Positions 7,834-17,851 of a DNA stretch of 64,000 bases are shown here, piece after piece. The DNA is from UBA2357 sp046295975. Its GTDB lineage: Bacteria > Pseudomonadota > Gammaproteobacteria > Burkholderiales > Rhodocyclaceae. The notes under the pieces were generated by a model. It was not told the DNA's origin. It saw only the letters and a program-made list of their open reading frames with translations, and searched no databases. The translations under genes were made by a program, and so were the position numbers. The stretch is from NCBI GenBank assembly GCA_046295975.1, contig JBKBMG010000020.1:23314-87313 (forward strand), written 5' to 3'. Every line of letters begins with the position of its first letter. Position 1 is the stretch's first letter.

Positions 7834-9144
7834 GTGTCGTTGTTCAATCATCTGTTACTCATCTTGGCGCTGATCGCGATCAGCGCTTTCTTTTCCATTT
7901 CCGAGATCTCGCTTGCCGCTTCGCGCAAGGTCAAGTTGCGCCTGATGGCCGAGGGCGGGCACCCCAATGCGCAGCGCGTGCTGGCGCTGCAGGACAGCCC
8001 GGGCAACTTCTTCACAGTGGTGCAGATCGGCCTCAATGCGGTGGCCATCCTGGGTGGCATCGTCGGCGAGTCGGCGCTTTCGCCGCATGTTGCCGGGGTC
8101 TTGCGCACGATGTCCGACGGGGCGTGGGTGGACACCGCCAGCTTCGTGATCGCCTTTGTCTTCGTGACCTCGCTGTTCGTGCTGTTCGCCGATCTGATGC
8201 CCAAGCGCTTCGGCATGGTGCAGCCGGAGCGCGTGGCGGTGGCAGTGGTGCGGCCGATGCAGCTGTGCATGACCGTGTTTGCGCCGCTGGTGTGGGTGTT
8301 CAACGGCCTGGCCAATCGCATCTTCCGCCTGCTCGGCGTGCCCAGCGTGCGCATCGACGACATTACCCCGGCGGACATCATGGCGATGGCCGATGCCGGG
8401 GCGCAGGCCGGGGTGCTGCTCAACCAGGAGCAGCACCTGATTGCCAACGTCTTCGAGCTCGATTCGCGCATCATCCCGTCGGCCATGAGTTCGCGCGAGA
8501 GCATCGTGTTCCTCACCCTGGGCGAGGCCGAGGAGAGCATCCGCGGCAAGATCGCCGACACGCCGCACGGCAAGTACCCGGTGTGCGAGAAGGACGGCAT
8601 CGACTCGGTGATCGGCTACGTGGACGCCAAGGACATCCTGCCGCGCATCATCAGCGGGCAGAAGCTGTCGCTGCGCACCGAGCCCATCGTGCGCAAGATC
8701 CTGGTGCTGCCGGACACGCTGAATCTGTTCGAGGCGCTGGAGCGCTTTCGCGACGCCAAGGAGGACTTCGCCGTCATCGTCAATGAGTACGCCCTGGTGG
8801 TCGGCCTGCTGACCCTGCAGGACGTCATGAGCACGGTGATGGGCGACTTGGTCAGCCCCTTCCAGGAAGAACTGATCGTGCGCCGCGACGACAACTCCTG
8901 GCTGATCGACGGGGTGACGCCGATCGAGGACGTCATGCAGGCGCTGGACATTGACGTGTTCGAGGGCTTCCAGAACTACGAGACGGTGGCCGGCTTCCTG
9001 ATGTACATGCTGCGCAAGGTGCCCAAGCGCACCGATTTCGTCGAGTACGCCGGCTACAAGTTCGAGGTGGTGGATATCGACAGCTATCGCATCGACCAGG
9101 TGCTGGTGACGCGCGCCGGGGCGGAGCTGGCAGCCGGCAAGTAA
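7834..9144 (+). CDS. CNNM/CorC-type (hemolysin family, DUF21-CBS) membrane protein
   Basis: The 436-residue protein has an N-terminal DUF21 membrane domain (four hydrophobic segments in residues 1-190, with I-S-A-F-F-S-I-S-E-I-S-L-A-A-S-R-K), a CBS pair around residues 200-330 (K-Y-P-V-C-E, G-Y-V-D-A-K-D, F-A-V-I-V-N-E-Y) and a C-terminal CorC/HlyC transporter-associated domain. Relatives take part in magnesium or cobalt homeostasis; the 'hemolysin' name is historical. The start is GTG at 7834, six bases after AAGGAG at 7822-7827; the upstream in-frame ATG at 7798 lies ahead of the ribosome site and is not used. Confidence 0.85.
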   Translation: MSLFNHLLLILALIAISAFFSISEISLAASRKVKLRLMAEGGHPNAQRVLALQDSPGNFFTVVQIGLNAVAILGGIVGESALSPHVAGVLRTMSDGAWVDTASFVIAFVFVTSLFVLFADLMPKRFGMVQPERVAVAVVRPMQLCMTVFAPLVWVFNGLANRIFRLLGVPSVRIDDITPADIMAMADAGAQAGVLLNQEQHLIANVFELDSRIIPSAMSSRESIVFLTLGEAEESIRGKIADTPHGKYPVCEKDGIDSVIGYVDAKDILPRIISGQKLSLRTEPIVRKILVLPDTLNLFEALERFRDAKEDFAVIVNEYALVVGLLTLQDVMSTVMGDLVSPFQEELIVRRDDNSWLIDGVTPIEDVMQALDIDVFEGFQNYETVAGFLMYMLRKVPKRTDFVEYAGYKFEVVDIDSYRIDQVLVTRAGAELAAGK

Positions 9145-9162
9145 TCGATACCCCTCGTTTGT

Positions 9163-9212
9163 CTTCGACGGGTCTGTCCCGAGCGAAGCCGGAGGGCTCA
9201 GGGTGAGCGGTG
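9163..9212. repeat. REP-like unit
   Basis: CTTCGACGGGTCTGTCCCGAGC followed by GAAGCCGGAGGGCTCAGGG is a degenerate member of the same palindromic family seen at 1923-2095, 6664-6802, 15738-15816 and 47018-47160. It lies between the convergent CNNM-type gene and the GntR gene and may help terminate transcription. Confidence 0.5.
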
Positions 9213-9230
9213 TCCTGCAGGGCCGGCGAA

Positions 9231-9902
9231 CTACGCCGCGCGGCTCCTGGCCTGGGCGATGCGTGCCAGCGCGGCGCGGCCGCTCTTGATGTGCTCGCGC
9301 ATGCGCTGCTCGGCCGCATCCACGTCGCGTGCGAGCAGGGCGCCGAGCAGGCTGCGGTGTTCGGCCAGTGATTGCTCCAGCCGGCCTTCGGAGAACAGCG
9401 AGTTGTGGCGCGAGAGCTTGATCACCTTGCGCAGGTCGGTGATCACCTGCAGCAGCCAGCGGTTGTCGGCGATTTCCTGCAGGGCGAGGTGGAAGGCCTG
9501 GTTGGCCTCGAAGAAGCCGTTGATGTTGCCGGTGTCCGCCGCGCGTTCCAGTTCGTCATGGATGCGCTGCAGGCGTTCGAGGTCGGCATCGCTGGCGCGC
9601 TGTGCGCTTTCGCGCGCGCACTGGCCTTCGAGCAAGGCCATCACGGTGAACACTTCGTCCAGGTCACGCTCGGAAATCTCGGTGACGTAGCAGCCACGGC
9701 GCGGCTTGAGCGTGACCAGGCCTTCCGAGGCCAGCACTTTCAGGGCCTCGCGCAGAGGGGTACGGGAGATGCCGTACTGCACGGCGAGTGCCTGTTCGTC
9801 CACCCAGGTGCCAGGTGGCAGTTCGTGTGAGAAGATGCGCTGCCGCAGCCGTTCGGCGACTTCCTGGTACAGCGCGAGTGGCGCGATGCGGGATGTGCTC
9901 AT
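9231..9902 (-). CDS. GntR-family transcriptional regulator with FCD domain
   Basis: The 223-residue protein has an N-terminal winged helix (residues about 10-75; Y-G-I-S-R-T-P-L-R-E-A-L-K-V-L and L-V-T-L-K-P-R-R-G-C-Y-V) and an all-helical FCD effector domain (F-H-L-A-L near residue 126 and R-E-H-I-K-S-G-R near residue 208). FCD GntR proteins usually sense small organic acids or metal-bound carboxylates. It is divergent from the methylmalonyl-CoA mutase operon, and a 16 bp perfect palindrome lies inside the facing promoter, so it probably controls propionyl-CoA breakdown and perhaps itself. The effector is unknown. Confidence 0.85.
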   Translation of the reverse strand: MSTSRIAPLALYQEVAERLRQRIFSHELPPGTWVDEQALAVQYGISRTPLREALKVLASEGLVTLKPRRGCYVTEISERDLDEVFTVMALLEGQCARESAQRASDADLERLQRIHDELERAADTGNINGFFEANQAFHLALQEIADNRWLLQVITDLRKVIKLSRHNSLFSEGRLEQSLAEHRSLLGALLARDVDAAEQRMREHIKSGRAALARIAQARSRAA

Positions 9903-10076
9903 GGCGGGTCGTTGTTGTGTATTGGTGTGGTCGGTGGGTGTGGTCGGTGGCGGTGCCGGGCTCGCATTGTCCCTCAAACCCACGCTGCGTGGGGGGCTCG
10001 AACCACGGTGGCGGAGATGCACCGAACACGGGTGCGAAGCCGGTCACTGCGGATGAGCGAAAGGGTGCTCAACGAG

Positions 10077-10106
10077 TTGCATCCATAATTATGGATAAAG
10101 TATTAT
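10077..10106 (+). promoter_or_regulatory. Sigma-70-like promoter with embedded palindromic operator
   Basis: TTGCAT (10077-10082), an 18 bp spacer and TATTAT (10101-10106) form a good vegetative promoter pointing at the methylmalonyl-CoA mutase gene, 290 bp downstream. The perfect 16 bp palindrome ATCCATAATTATGGAT (10081-10096) fills the spacer, so a bound dimer would block RNA polymerase. The divergent GntR protein is the natural candidate. The remaining 490 bp divergent gap (9903-10393) shows no coding sequence. Confidence 0.6.
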
Positions 10107-10393
10107 TGCGTCCGTCAGTCAAGTCAACTTCCGTGGCGTGGCGGGGTATGGGGGATTCCGGATGAACCGGAACTTGGAGAGGGGCCCCGCCGTGCATCGG
10201 AGCGTCGACGGCCACCCGCGGTTGCGCGGGTGGCCTGGTCGTCGCGCCTGTCGGTGTGTCGTGCGAGGTGTCCGCGGCATGCCGGAACGTGCAAGGTGCC
10301 TGGATGGCCGGGCGCTTCGGGCGGACGGCTGAATCCCGGTTCTATAATGCAGCGCGCCCGTCTGCGCCTGCGCTGCTTTCCAAGAGGTATGCA

Positions 10394-12556
10394 ATGTCGA
10401 AGCATGGTTATCCGGATGTGCCCAAGGTCGATCTGGAGGCATGGAACAAGGCCGCGGCGAAACACGCGCCCGATGGGGACGTGCGCAAGCTCGACTGGGT
10501 GACGCCCGAGGGCATTGCGGTGAAGCCGCTGTATACCGCGGCCGATCTCGCGGAGCTGCCGTTCGCCGATACGCTGCCCGGATTCGAACCCTTCCTGCGC
10601 GGCCCGCAGCCGACCATGTATGCGGTCAAGCCGTGGACCATTCGTCAGTACGCGGGCTTTTCCACCGCTGAGGCTTCCAACGCCTTTTACCGCAAGGCAC
10701 TTGCCGCCGGTGGCCAGGGTGTGTCGGTGGCCTTCGACCTCGCCACCCATCGCGGCTATGACTCCGACCACCCGCGCGTGACGGGTGACGTCGGCAAGGC
10801 CGGGGTGGCGATCGATTCGGTGGAGGACATGAAGATCCTCTTCGACGGCATTCCGCTCGACAAGATCTCGGTGTCCATGACCATGAACGGCGCGGTGCTG
10901 CCCATCCTCGCCGGCTACATCGTTGCCGCCGAGGAGCAGGGCGTCAGCCAGGACAAACTCTCCGGGACCATCCAGAACGACATCCTCAAGGAGTTCATGG
11001 TCCGCAACACCTACATCTACCCGCCGACGCCGTCGATGAAGATCATCGCCGACATCTTCCAGTACACGTCGGCGCATATGCCCAAGTTCAACAGCATCTC
11101 GATCTCGGGTTACCACATTCAGGAAGCGGGCGCCAACCAGGCCATCGAACTCGCCTTCACGCTCGCCGATGGCATGGAATACGTGCGCACCGGCATCAAG
11201 AGCGGCATGGACGTCGACACCTTCGCCGGCCGCCTGTCCTTCTTCTGGGCGGTGGGGATGAACTTCTATCTGGAGATCGCCAAGATGCGCGCCGCGCGCC
11301 TGCTGTGGTGGCGCATCATGAAGCAGTTCAACCCCAAGAGCCCCAAGTCGATGATGCTGCGCACCCACTCGCAGACCTCGGGCTGGTCGCTGACCGAGCA
11401 GGATCCGTACAACAACGTGGTGCGCACCACCATCGAGGCCATGGCCGCGGTGTTCGGCGGCACCCAGTCGCTGCACACCAACGCGCTCGACGAAGCCATC
11501 GCGCTGCCCACCGAGTTCTCCGCCCGTATCGCACGCAACACCCAGATCATCATTCAGGAAGAGACCCACATCTGCAACGTGGTTGACCCCTGGGCCGGCT
11601 CCTACATGATGGAAAAGCTCACCCAGGACATGGCCGACCAGGCCTGGGCGCTGATCGAGGAGATCGAGGCCATGGGCGGCATGACCCGCGCGGTCGAGTC
11701 CGGCTGGGCGAAGATGAAGGTCGAGGAATGCGCCGCCGACAAGCAGGCGCGCATCGACTCGGGCAAGGACGTGATCGTCGGCGTGAACAAGTACAAGCTC
11801 GCCAAGGAAGACCCGATCGAGATCCTCGACATCGACAACCACGCCGTGCGCGAGTCGCAGATTGCCCGCCTCGCCCAGGTGCGCGCCAGCCGCGACGCCG
11901 CCGCGGTGCAGGCGGCACTCGATGCGCTGACCCAGTGCGCCGAGTCCGGCCAAGGCAATCTGCTGGATCTGTCGGTGAAGGCCATTCGCCTGCGTGCTAC
12001 CGTGGGTGAGGTATCCGACGCGCTGGAGAAGGTCTTCGGCCGGTATCGTGCCAACCCGCAAGCCGTGTCCGGCGTGTATGGAGCCGTGGTGGAAAACGAC
12101 AGTGACTGGAAGGAACTGAAGGCCGAAATCGAGACCTTCGTCGCCGAGGAAGGGCGCCGCCCGCGCATCATGATCGCCAAGCTGGGCCAGGACGGCCACG
12201 ACCGCGGCGCCAAGGTGGTGGCCTCGGCCTTCGCCGACCTGGGTTTCGACATCGACATCGGCCCGCTCTTCCAGACCCCGGAAGAAGCCGCGCGCCACGC
12301 GGTGGAGAACGACGTGCACGCGGTCGGCTGCTCCAGCCTCGCCGCCGGCCACAAGACCCTGGTGCCGCAAATCGTCAATGAGTTGAAGAAGCTCGGTGCC
12401 GACGACATCATCGTCTTCGTCGGCGGGGTGATCCCGGCGCAGGACTATGATGCGCTGTATGCCGCCGGTGCCAAGGGCATCTTCGGCCCGGGCACCCCCA
12501 TCCCCAAGGCCGCGCGCGAAGTGCTGAAGCAGATTCGCGCCGCCAAGACGGCTTGA
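10394..12556 (+). CDS. scpA: Methylmalonyl-CoA mutase, adenosylcobalamin-dependent, single chain
   Basis: This 720-residue enzyme interconverts (R)-methylmalonyl-CoA and succinyl-CoA. The N-terminal TIM-barrel substrate domain shows T-M-Y-A-V-K-P-W-T-I-R-Q-Y-A-G-F, T-M-N-G-A-V-L-P and S-G-Y-H-I-Q-E-A-G-A; the C-terminal B12 domain has the base-off motif G-Q-D-G-H-D-R-G, with the ligand histidine near residue 602. Length matches E. coli-type single-subunit mutases, so no small MutA partner is expected. ATG at 10394 lies after an AAGAGG-like ribosome site. It starts the operon leading to MeaB and the carboxylase and links to the B12 genes upstream. Methylmalonyl-CoA epimerase is not in the window. 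Confidence 0.95.
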   Translation: MSKHGYPDVPKVDLEAWNKAAAKHAPDGDVRKLDWVTPEGIAVKPLYTAADLAELPFADTLPGFEPFLRGPQPTMYAVKPWTIRQYAGFSTAEASNAFYRKALAAGGQGVSVAFDLATHRGYDSDHPRVTGDVGKAGVAIDSVEDMKILFDGIPLDKISVSMTMNGAVLPILAGYIVAAEEQGVSQDKLSGTIQNDILKEFMVRNTYIYPPTPSMKIIADIFQYTSAHMPKFNSISISGYHIQEAGANQAIELAFTLADGMEYVRTGIKSGMDVDTFAGRLSFFWAVGMNFYLEIAKMRAARLLWWRIMKQFNPKSPKSMMLRTHSQTSGWSLTEQDPYNNVVRTTIEAMAAVFGGTQSLHTNALDEAIALPTEFSARIARNTQIIIQEETHICNVVDPWAGSYMMEKLTQDMADQAWALIEEIEAMGGMTRAVESGWAKMKVEECAADKQARIDSGKDVIVGVNKYKLAKEDPIEILDIDNHAVRESQIARLAQVRASRDAAAVQAALDALTQCAESGQGNLLDLSVKAIRLRATVGEVSDALEKVFGRYRANPQAVSGVYGAVVENDSDWKELKAEIETFVAEEGRRPRIMIAKLGQDGHDRGAKVVASAFADLGFDIDIGPLFQTPEEAARHAVENDVHAVGCSSLAAGHKTLVPQIVNELKKLGADDIIVFVGGVIPAQDYDALYAAGAKGIFGPGTPIPKAAREVLKQIRAAKTA

Positions 12557-12593
12557 ACGAACTTTCCAGCCGGTTGTTGCGAAGGAGAAAAGC

Positions 12594-12821
12594 ATGAGCG
12601 ATTCGATTTCCAGGATCACCCTGGAGCCCGGCAAACGTGGCGGGCGCCCGTGCATACGCGGCATGCGCGTTACCGTTTATGACGTGCTTGGCTGGCTGGC
12701 TTCGGGCATGAGCGAGACCGATATTCTTGCAGACTATCCGGAACTGGAGCACGAGGACATTCTCGCCTGCCTGATGTTTGCGGCGACGCGTGAATCCCGC
12801 CTGACGAGGCTTGCGGCTTGA
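12594..12821 (+). CDS. DUF433-family antitoxin-like protein
   Basis: The 75-residue protein carries the DUF433 signature G-G-R-P-C-I-R-G-M-R-V-T-V-Y-D-V-L and the D-Y-P-E-L-E-H-E-D-I helix, a small helix-turn-helix fold. Such proteins are commonly the first gene of a pair with a DUF5615 PIN-like protein and are regarded as antitoxins. AAGGAG lies seven bases ahead of the ATG. Its stop overlaps the partner start (TTGA, 12818-12821), which indicates translational coupling. Confidence 0.85.
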   Translation: MSDSISRITLEPGKRGGRPCIRGMRVTVYDVLGWLASGMSETDILADYPELEHEDILACLMFAATRESRLTRLAA

Positions 12822-13150
12822 AGCTGCTGCTCGACCAGAACCTGTCCAGGCGTCTGCTGGCCGACCTCGAGGCGCTATTTCCGGGGTCTGCGCATGTGCA
12901 GTTGTTGGGCATGGAGTCGGCGAGTGACATGGAGTTGTGGCGCTTCGCCGCGGAGGAACGGTACGCCATCCTGACCAAGGACGTCGATTTTCTGGAGATA
13001 CAGCTGGTGCGCGGTTACCCGCCCAAGATCGTGTGGCTGAACTGCGGCAATGTTTCCAATGTCGCGGTGCGAACCCGCTTGCTTGCGAACGCGGAAGCAA
13101 TCCGCTGTGCGCTGCAGGACGACGAGATCGGTGTTGTCGAAATTGACTGA
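12818..13150 (+). CDS. DUF5615 PIN-like putative toxin
   Basis: The 110-residue protein matches the DUF5615/Mut7-C-like PIN fold: L-L-L-D-Q-N-L-S-R-R-L at the N-terminus holds the first acidic residue and I-L-T-K-D-V-D-F the second pair, the expected metal-binding acids of a ribonuclease site. The only usable start that keeps the full N-terminus is TTG at 12818, overlapping the antitoxin stop by four bases, so translation should depend on the upstream gene. It ends eleven bases before meaB. Toxicity is inferred from family and pairing only. Confidence 0.8.
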   Translation: MKLLLDQNLSRRLLADLEALFPGSAHVQLLGMESASDMELWRFAAEERYAILTKDVDFLEIQLVRGYPPKIVWLNCGNVSNVAVRTRLLANAEAIRCALQDDEIGVVEID

Positions 13151-13160
13151 GAGGGCGTGT

Positions 13161-14144
13161 GTGACGGGTGTCTCCAATGCCGCCGACCGCGCCCTGGTCG
13201 ACGGCGTGCTGGCGCGCCAGCTGCGCCCGTTGGCGAAGACCATCACGCTGATCGAATCGCAGCGTGCGGACCACAAGGCGCGCGCGCATGCGGTGCTGGA
13301 AGCGCTGCTGCCGCATACCGGCGGGGCGATGCGGGTGGGGATTTCCGGGGTGCCAGGGGTGGGCAAGTCCACCTTCATCGAGGCGCTTGGCCTGTATCTC
13401 ATCGAGCAGGGGTTGCGGGTGGCGGTGCTGGCGGTGGATCCGTCGTCCTCGCTTACCGGCGGCTCCATTCTCGGCGACAAGACGCGCATGGAGTTGCTGT
13501 CGCAGCGCACCGAGGCCTATATCCGGCCCAGCCCCTCGGCCGGCTCGCTGGGCGGGGTGGCGGAGAAGACGCGCGAGACGCTGCTGGTGTGCGAGGCCGC
13601 CGGCTTCGACGTGATCATCGTCGAGACCGTGGGGGTCGGGCAGTCGGAGACCGCGGTCGCCAACATGACCGACATCTTCTGCCTGCTGCAACTGCCCAAT
13701 GCCGGCGACGACTTGCAGGGCATCAAGAAGGGGATCATGGAGCTGGCCGACCTGGTGGTGGTGAACAAGGCCGACCTGGACCCGGCCGCCGCCACCCGCG
13801 CGCAGGCGCAACTGAAGACCGCGCTGCACATGCTGCGCCCGGCCAGCCCCAACTGGAGCCCGCCGGTGCTCACCTTGTCGGCGTTGAAGAAGGAAGGCGT
13901 GGCGGCGTTCTGGCGCACGCTGTGTGACTATCGCGAGACCATGGAAAAAAGCGGTGAGTTCGAGGCCAAGCGCCGCCATCAGGCCCAGGCCTGGATGTGG
14001 GACCTGATCGATGCCGAGCTGCGCGGCCGTTTCCGCCGTCACCCGCAGGTGCGTGCGGAACTGGGCGGGCTGACCGCGGCGGTGGCCCGTGGCGAGACCA
14101 CGCCGTCGGCCGCGGCGCAACGGCTGCTGCAGTTCCTGAATTGA
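13161..14144 (+). CDS. meaB: G-protein chaperone of methylmalonyl-CoA mutase (MeaB/ArgK)
   Basis: The 327-residue SIMIBI GTPase protects and reloads the B12 mutase. It has Walker A G-V-P-G-V-G-K-S-T near residues 62-72, D-P-S-S-S-L-T-G-G-S-I-L-G-D-K-T-R-M, the E-T-V-G-V-G-Q-S-E switch and N-K-A-D for guanine recognition. I use GTG at 13161, six bases after GAGAGG; the frame extends upstream but that part is a shadow of the toxin gene. Its gene normally follows the mutase directly; here the toxin-antitoxin-like pair stands between. Confidence 0.93.
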   Translation: MTGVSNAADRALVDGVLARQLRPLAKTITLIESQRADHKARAHAVLEALLPHTGGAMRVGISGVPGVGKSTFIEALGLYLIEQGLRVAVLAVDPSSSLTGGSILGDKTRMELLSQRTEAYIRPSPSAGSLGGVAEKTRETLLVCEAAGFDVIIVETVGVGQSETAVANMTDIFCLLQLPNAGDDLQGIKKGIMELADLVVVNKADLDPAAATRAQAQLKTALHMLRPASPNWSPPVLTLSALKKEGVAAFWRTLCDYRETMEKSGEFEAKRRHQAQAWMWDLIDAELRGRFRRHPQVRAELGGLTAAVARGETTPSAAAQRLLQFLN

Positions 14145-14204
14145 AGAAAGCCGTTCGGCGTGCTTGCCGCGCCGGGCAAACGGAAAACTGTAAGGAGGTC
14201 ATCA

Positions 14205-15737
<1,533 letters not shown>

Positions 15738-15816
15738 TCCGTTCGGGCTGAGACTGTCGAAGCCCATCGCTGTGTGTTCGTTCGTCCTTCGACAAGCTCA
15801 GGACGAACGGACGGAG
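15738..15816. repeat. REP-like palindrome between pccB and pccA
   Basis: CCGTTCGGGCTGAGACTGTC and CTTCGACAAGCTCAGGACGA form the two arms of a REP unit whose outer words CCGTTCG / CGAACGG are complementary. It fills most of the 91 bp gap between two genes whose products form one enzyme, so it may adjust their ratio by mRNA stabilisation or partial termination. Confidence 0.65.
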
Positions 15817-15828
15817 GAAATCCCGAAC

Positions 15829-17820
15829 ATGTTCAAGAAAATTCTGATCGCAAACCGCGGGGAGATTGCCTGCCGGGTCATCAAGACCGCCCGCAAGATG
15901 GGCATTCAGACCGTGGCAGTGTATTCCGAGGCCGACCGCGACGCGCTGCACGTGGACCTGGCCGATGAGGCGGTGTGCATAGGTCCGGCGCCGTCCAAGG
16001 AATCCTACCTGGTGATGGACCGCATCATCGCCGCCTGCAAGGAAACGGGGGCCGAGGCGGTGCATCCGGGCTACGGCTTCCTGTCCGAGAACGCCGAGTT
16101 CTCGCGCCGGCTGGAAGAGGAAGGCATCAAGTTCATCGGCCCCAAGCACTACTCCGTGGCCAAGATGGGCGACAAGATCGAGTCCAAGAAGCTCGCCATC
16201 GAAGCCCGGGTGAACACCATTCCCGGCTACAACGACCCGATCGACACGCCCGAGCAAGCGGTGGAGATCGCCAAGGGCATCGGCTACCCGGTGATGATCA
16301 AGGCTTCCGCGGGCGGGGGCGGCAAGGGCTTGCGCGTCGCCTTCAACGACAAGGAAGCGTTCGAGGGCTTTGCCTCGTGCCGCAACGAGGCCAAGAACGC
16401 CTTTGGCGACGACCGCGTGTTCATAGAGAAATACGTGCTCGAGCCACGCCACATCGAAATCCAGGTGCTGGGCGACAGCCATGGCAACTACGTGTATCTG
16501 AACGAGCGTGACTGCTCGATCCAGCGCCGCCACCAGAAGGTCATCGAAGAGGCACCGAGCCCCTTCGTCGATCCCGAGATGCGCCGCGCCATGGGCGAGC
16601 AGGCGGTGGCTCTGGCACGGGCGGTGAGCTATGAGTCGGCCGGTACGGTCGAGTTCGTCGTCTCCGGCGCGACCAAGGAGTTCTACTTCCTGGAGATGAA
16701 CACCCGCCTGCAGGTCGAACATCCGGTCACCGAACTGATCACCGGGCTGGACCTGGTCGAGCAGATGATCCGCGTGGCGGCCGGCGAGAAGCTGCCGATC
16801 AGCCAGGCCGACGTCAAGATCAACGGCTGGGCGATGGAATGCCGCATCAACGCGGAAGACCCCTTCCGTGGCTTCCTGCCCTCCACCGGCCGCCTGGTGA
16901 AGTTCCAGCCGCCGGCCGAGGTGGACGGTCAGGTGCGCGTCGATACCGGCGTCTATGAAGGCGGCGAGATCTCGATGTACTACGACTCGATGATCGCCAA
17001 GCTGATCACCCATGGCGCCAACCGCGACCAGGCCATCGAACGCATGCGCGAGGCGCTCAACGCCTTCGTGATCCGCGGCATCAGTTCGAACATCCCCTTC
17101 CAGGCCGCGCTGATGCAGCATCCGCGCTTCGTCTCGGGCATGTTCAACACCGGCTTCATCGCCGAGGAGTATCCCAAGGGTTTCGACGCTTCGATGGTGC
17201 CGCACGACGACCCCTTGTTGTTCGTCACCGTCGCGGCGGCGCTGCACCGGCGCATCGAGGACCGCGATGCGACTATCTCGGGCCAGATGCCGGGGCACGA
17301 GCGCACGGTGGGTGAGGACTACACGGTGATCCGCGGCAACGAGCGCACCCTGGTCAAGGTGTGCCCGGTCGCCGGTGGCTACGCGGTGACGGTGGGGGGT
17401 GAAGTGTTCACCGTACTCACCGACTGGGCCTTCGGCCAGACGCTGGCGAGCGGCAGTGTGAACGGCAAGGCCTTCACCATGCAGGTCGAGCGCAGCGGCC
17501 TCAAGGTGCAACTCGACCACGCCGGCACCCGCGCCACCCTCATGGTGATGAGCGCGCGCTGGGCCGAGCTGCATGCGCTGATGCCGGTCAAGCTGCCGCC
17601 GGATCTGTCCAAGTTCCTGTTGTCGCCGATGCCCGGGCTGCTGCGCGAGATCGCGGTCAGCGAGGGGCAGGACGTGAAGGCCGGCGAAACCCTGGCGGTG
17701 ATCGAGGCGATGAAGATGGAAAACGTGCTCAAGGCCGAGCAGGACGGCAAGGTGAAGAAGGTCGTTGCCAAACCGGGTGCCAGCCTGTCGGTGGACGAGA
17801 TCATCGTCGAGTTCGAGTAG
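15829..17820 (+). CDS. pccA: Propionyl/acetyl-CoA carboxylase alpha subunit (biotin carboxylase plus BCCP)
   Basis: The 663-residue protein holds an ATP-grasp biotin carboxylase domain (residues 1 to about 445; K-I-L-I-A-N-R-G-E-I-A-C-R-V, K-A-S-A-G-G-G-G-K-G, E-M-N-T-R-L-Q-V-E-H-P-V-T-E), a linking BT domain and a C-terminal biotinyl domain with the biotin lysine in E-A-M-K-M-E near residue 630. With PccB it makes methylmalonyl-CoA from propionyl-CoA. The ATG at 15829 follows ACGGAGGAAA; upstream in-frame residues are translated REP sequence and are rejected. Confidence 0.93.
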   Translation: MFKKILIANRGEIACRVIKTARKMGIQTVAVYSEADRDALHVDLADEAVCIGPAPSKESYLVMDRIIAACKETGAEAVHPGYGFLSENAEFSRRLEEEGIKFIGPKHYSVAKMGDKIESKKLAIEARVNTIPGYNDPIDTPEQAVEIAKGIGYPVMIKASAGGGGKGLRVAFNDKEAFEGFASCRNEAKNAFGDDRVFIEKYVLEPRHIEIQVLGDSHGNYVYLNERDCSIQRRHQKVIEEAPSPFVDPEMRRAMGEQAVALARAVSYESAGTVEFVVSGATKEFYFLEMNTRLQVEHPVTELITGLDLVEQMIRVAAGEKLPISQADVKINGWAMECRINAEDPFRGFLPSTGRLVKFQPPAEVDGQVRVDTGVYEGGEISMYYDSMIAKLITHGANRDQAIERMREALNAFVIRGISSNIPFQAALMQHPRFVSGMFNTGFIAEEYPKGFDASMVPHDDPLLFVTVAAALHRRIEDRDATISGQMPGHERTVGEDYTVIRGNERTLVKVCPVAGGYAVTVGGEVFTVLTDWAFGQTLASGSVNGKAFTMQVERSGLKVQLDHAGTRATLMVMSARWAELHALMPVKLPPDLSKFLLSPMPGLLREIAVSEGQDVKAGETLAVIEAMKMENVLKAEQDGKVKKVVAKPGASLSVDEIIVEFE

Positions 17821-17851
17821 GCTTCGGGTTCTTCCATTTCCCGCCACCGCC

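Noticed and set aside
10124..12664. 846-residue open frame antisense to methylmalonyl-CoA mutase
   Set aside because: His/Gly/Val-rich composition typical of the antisense frame of a high-GC gene, with no domain.
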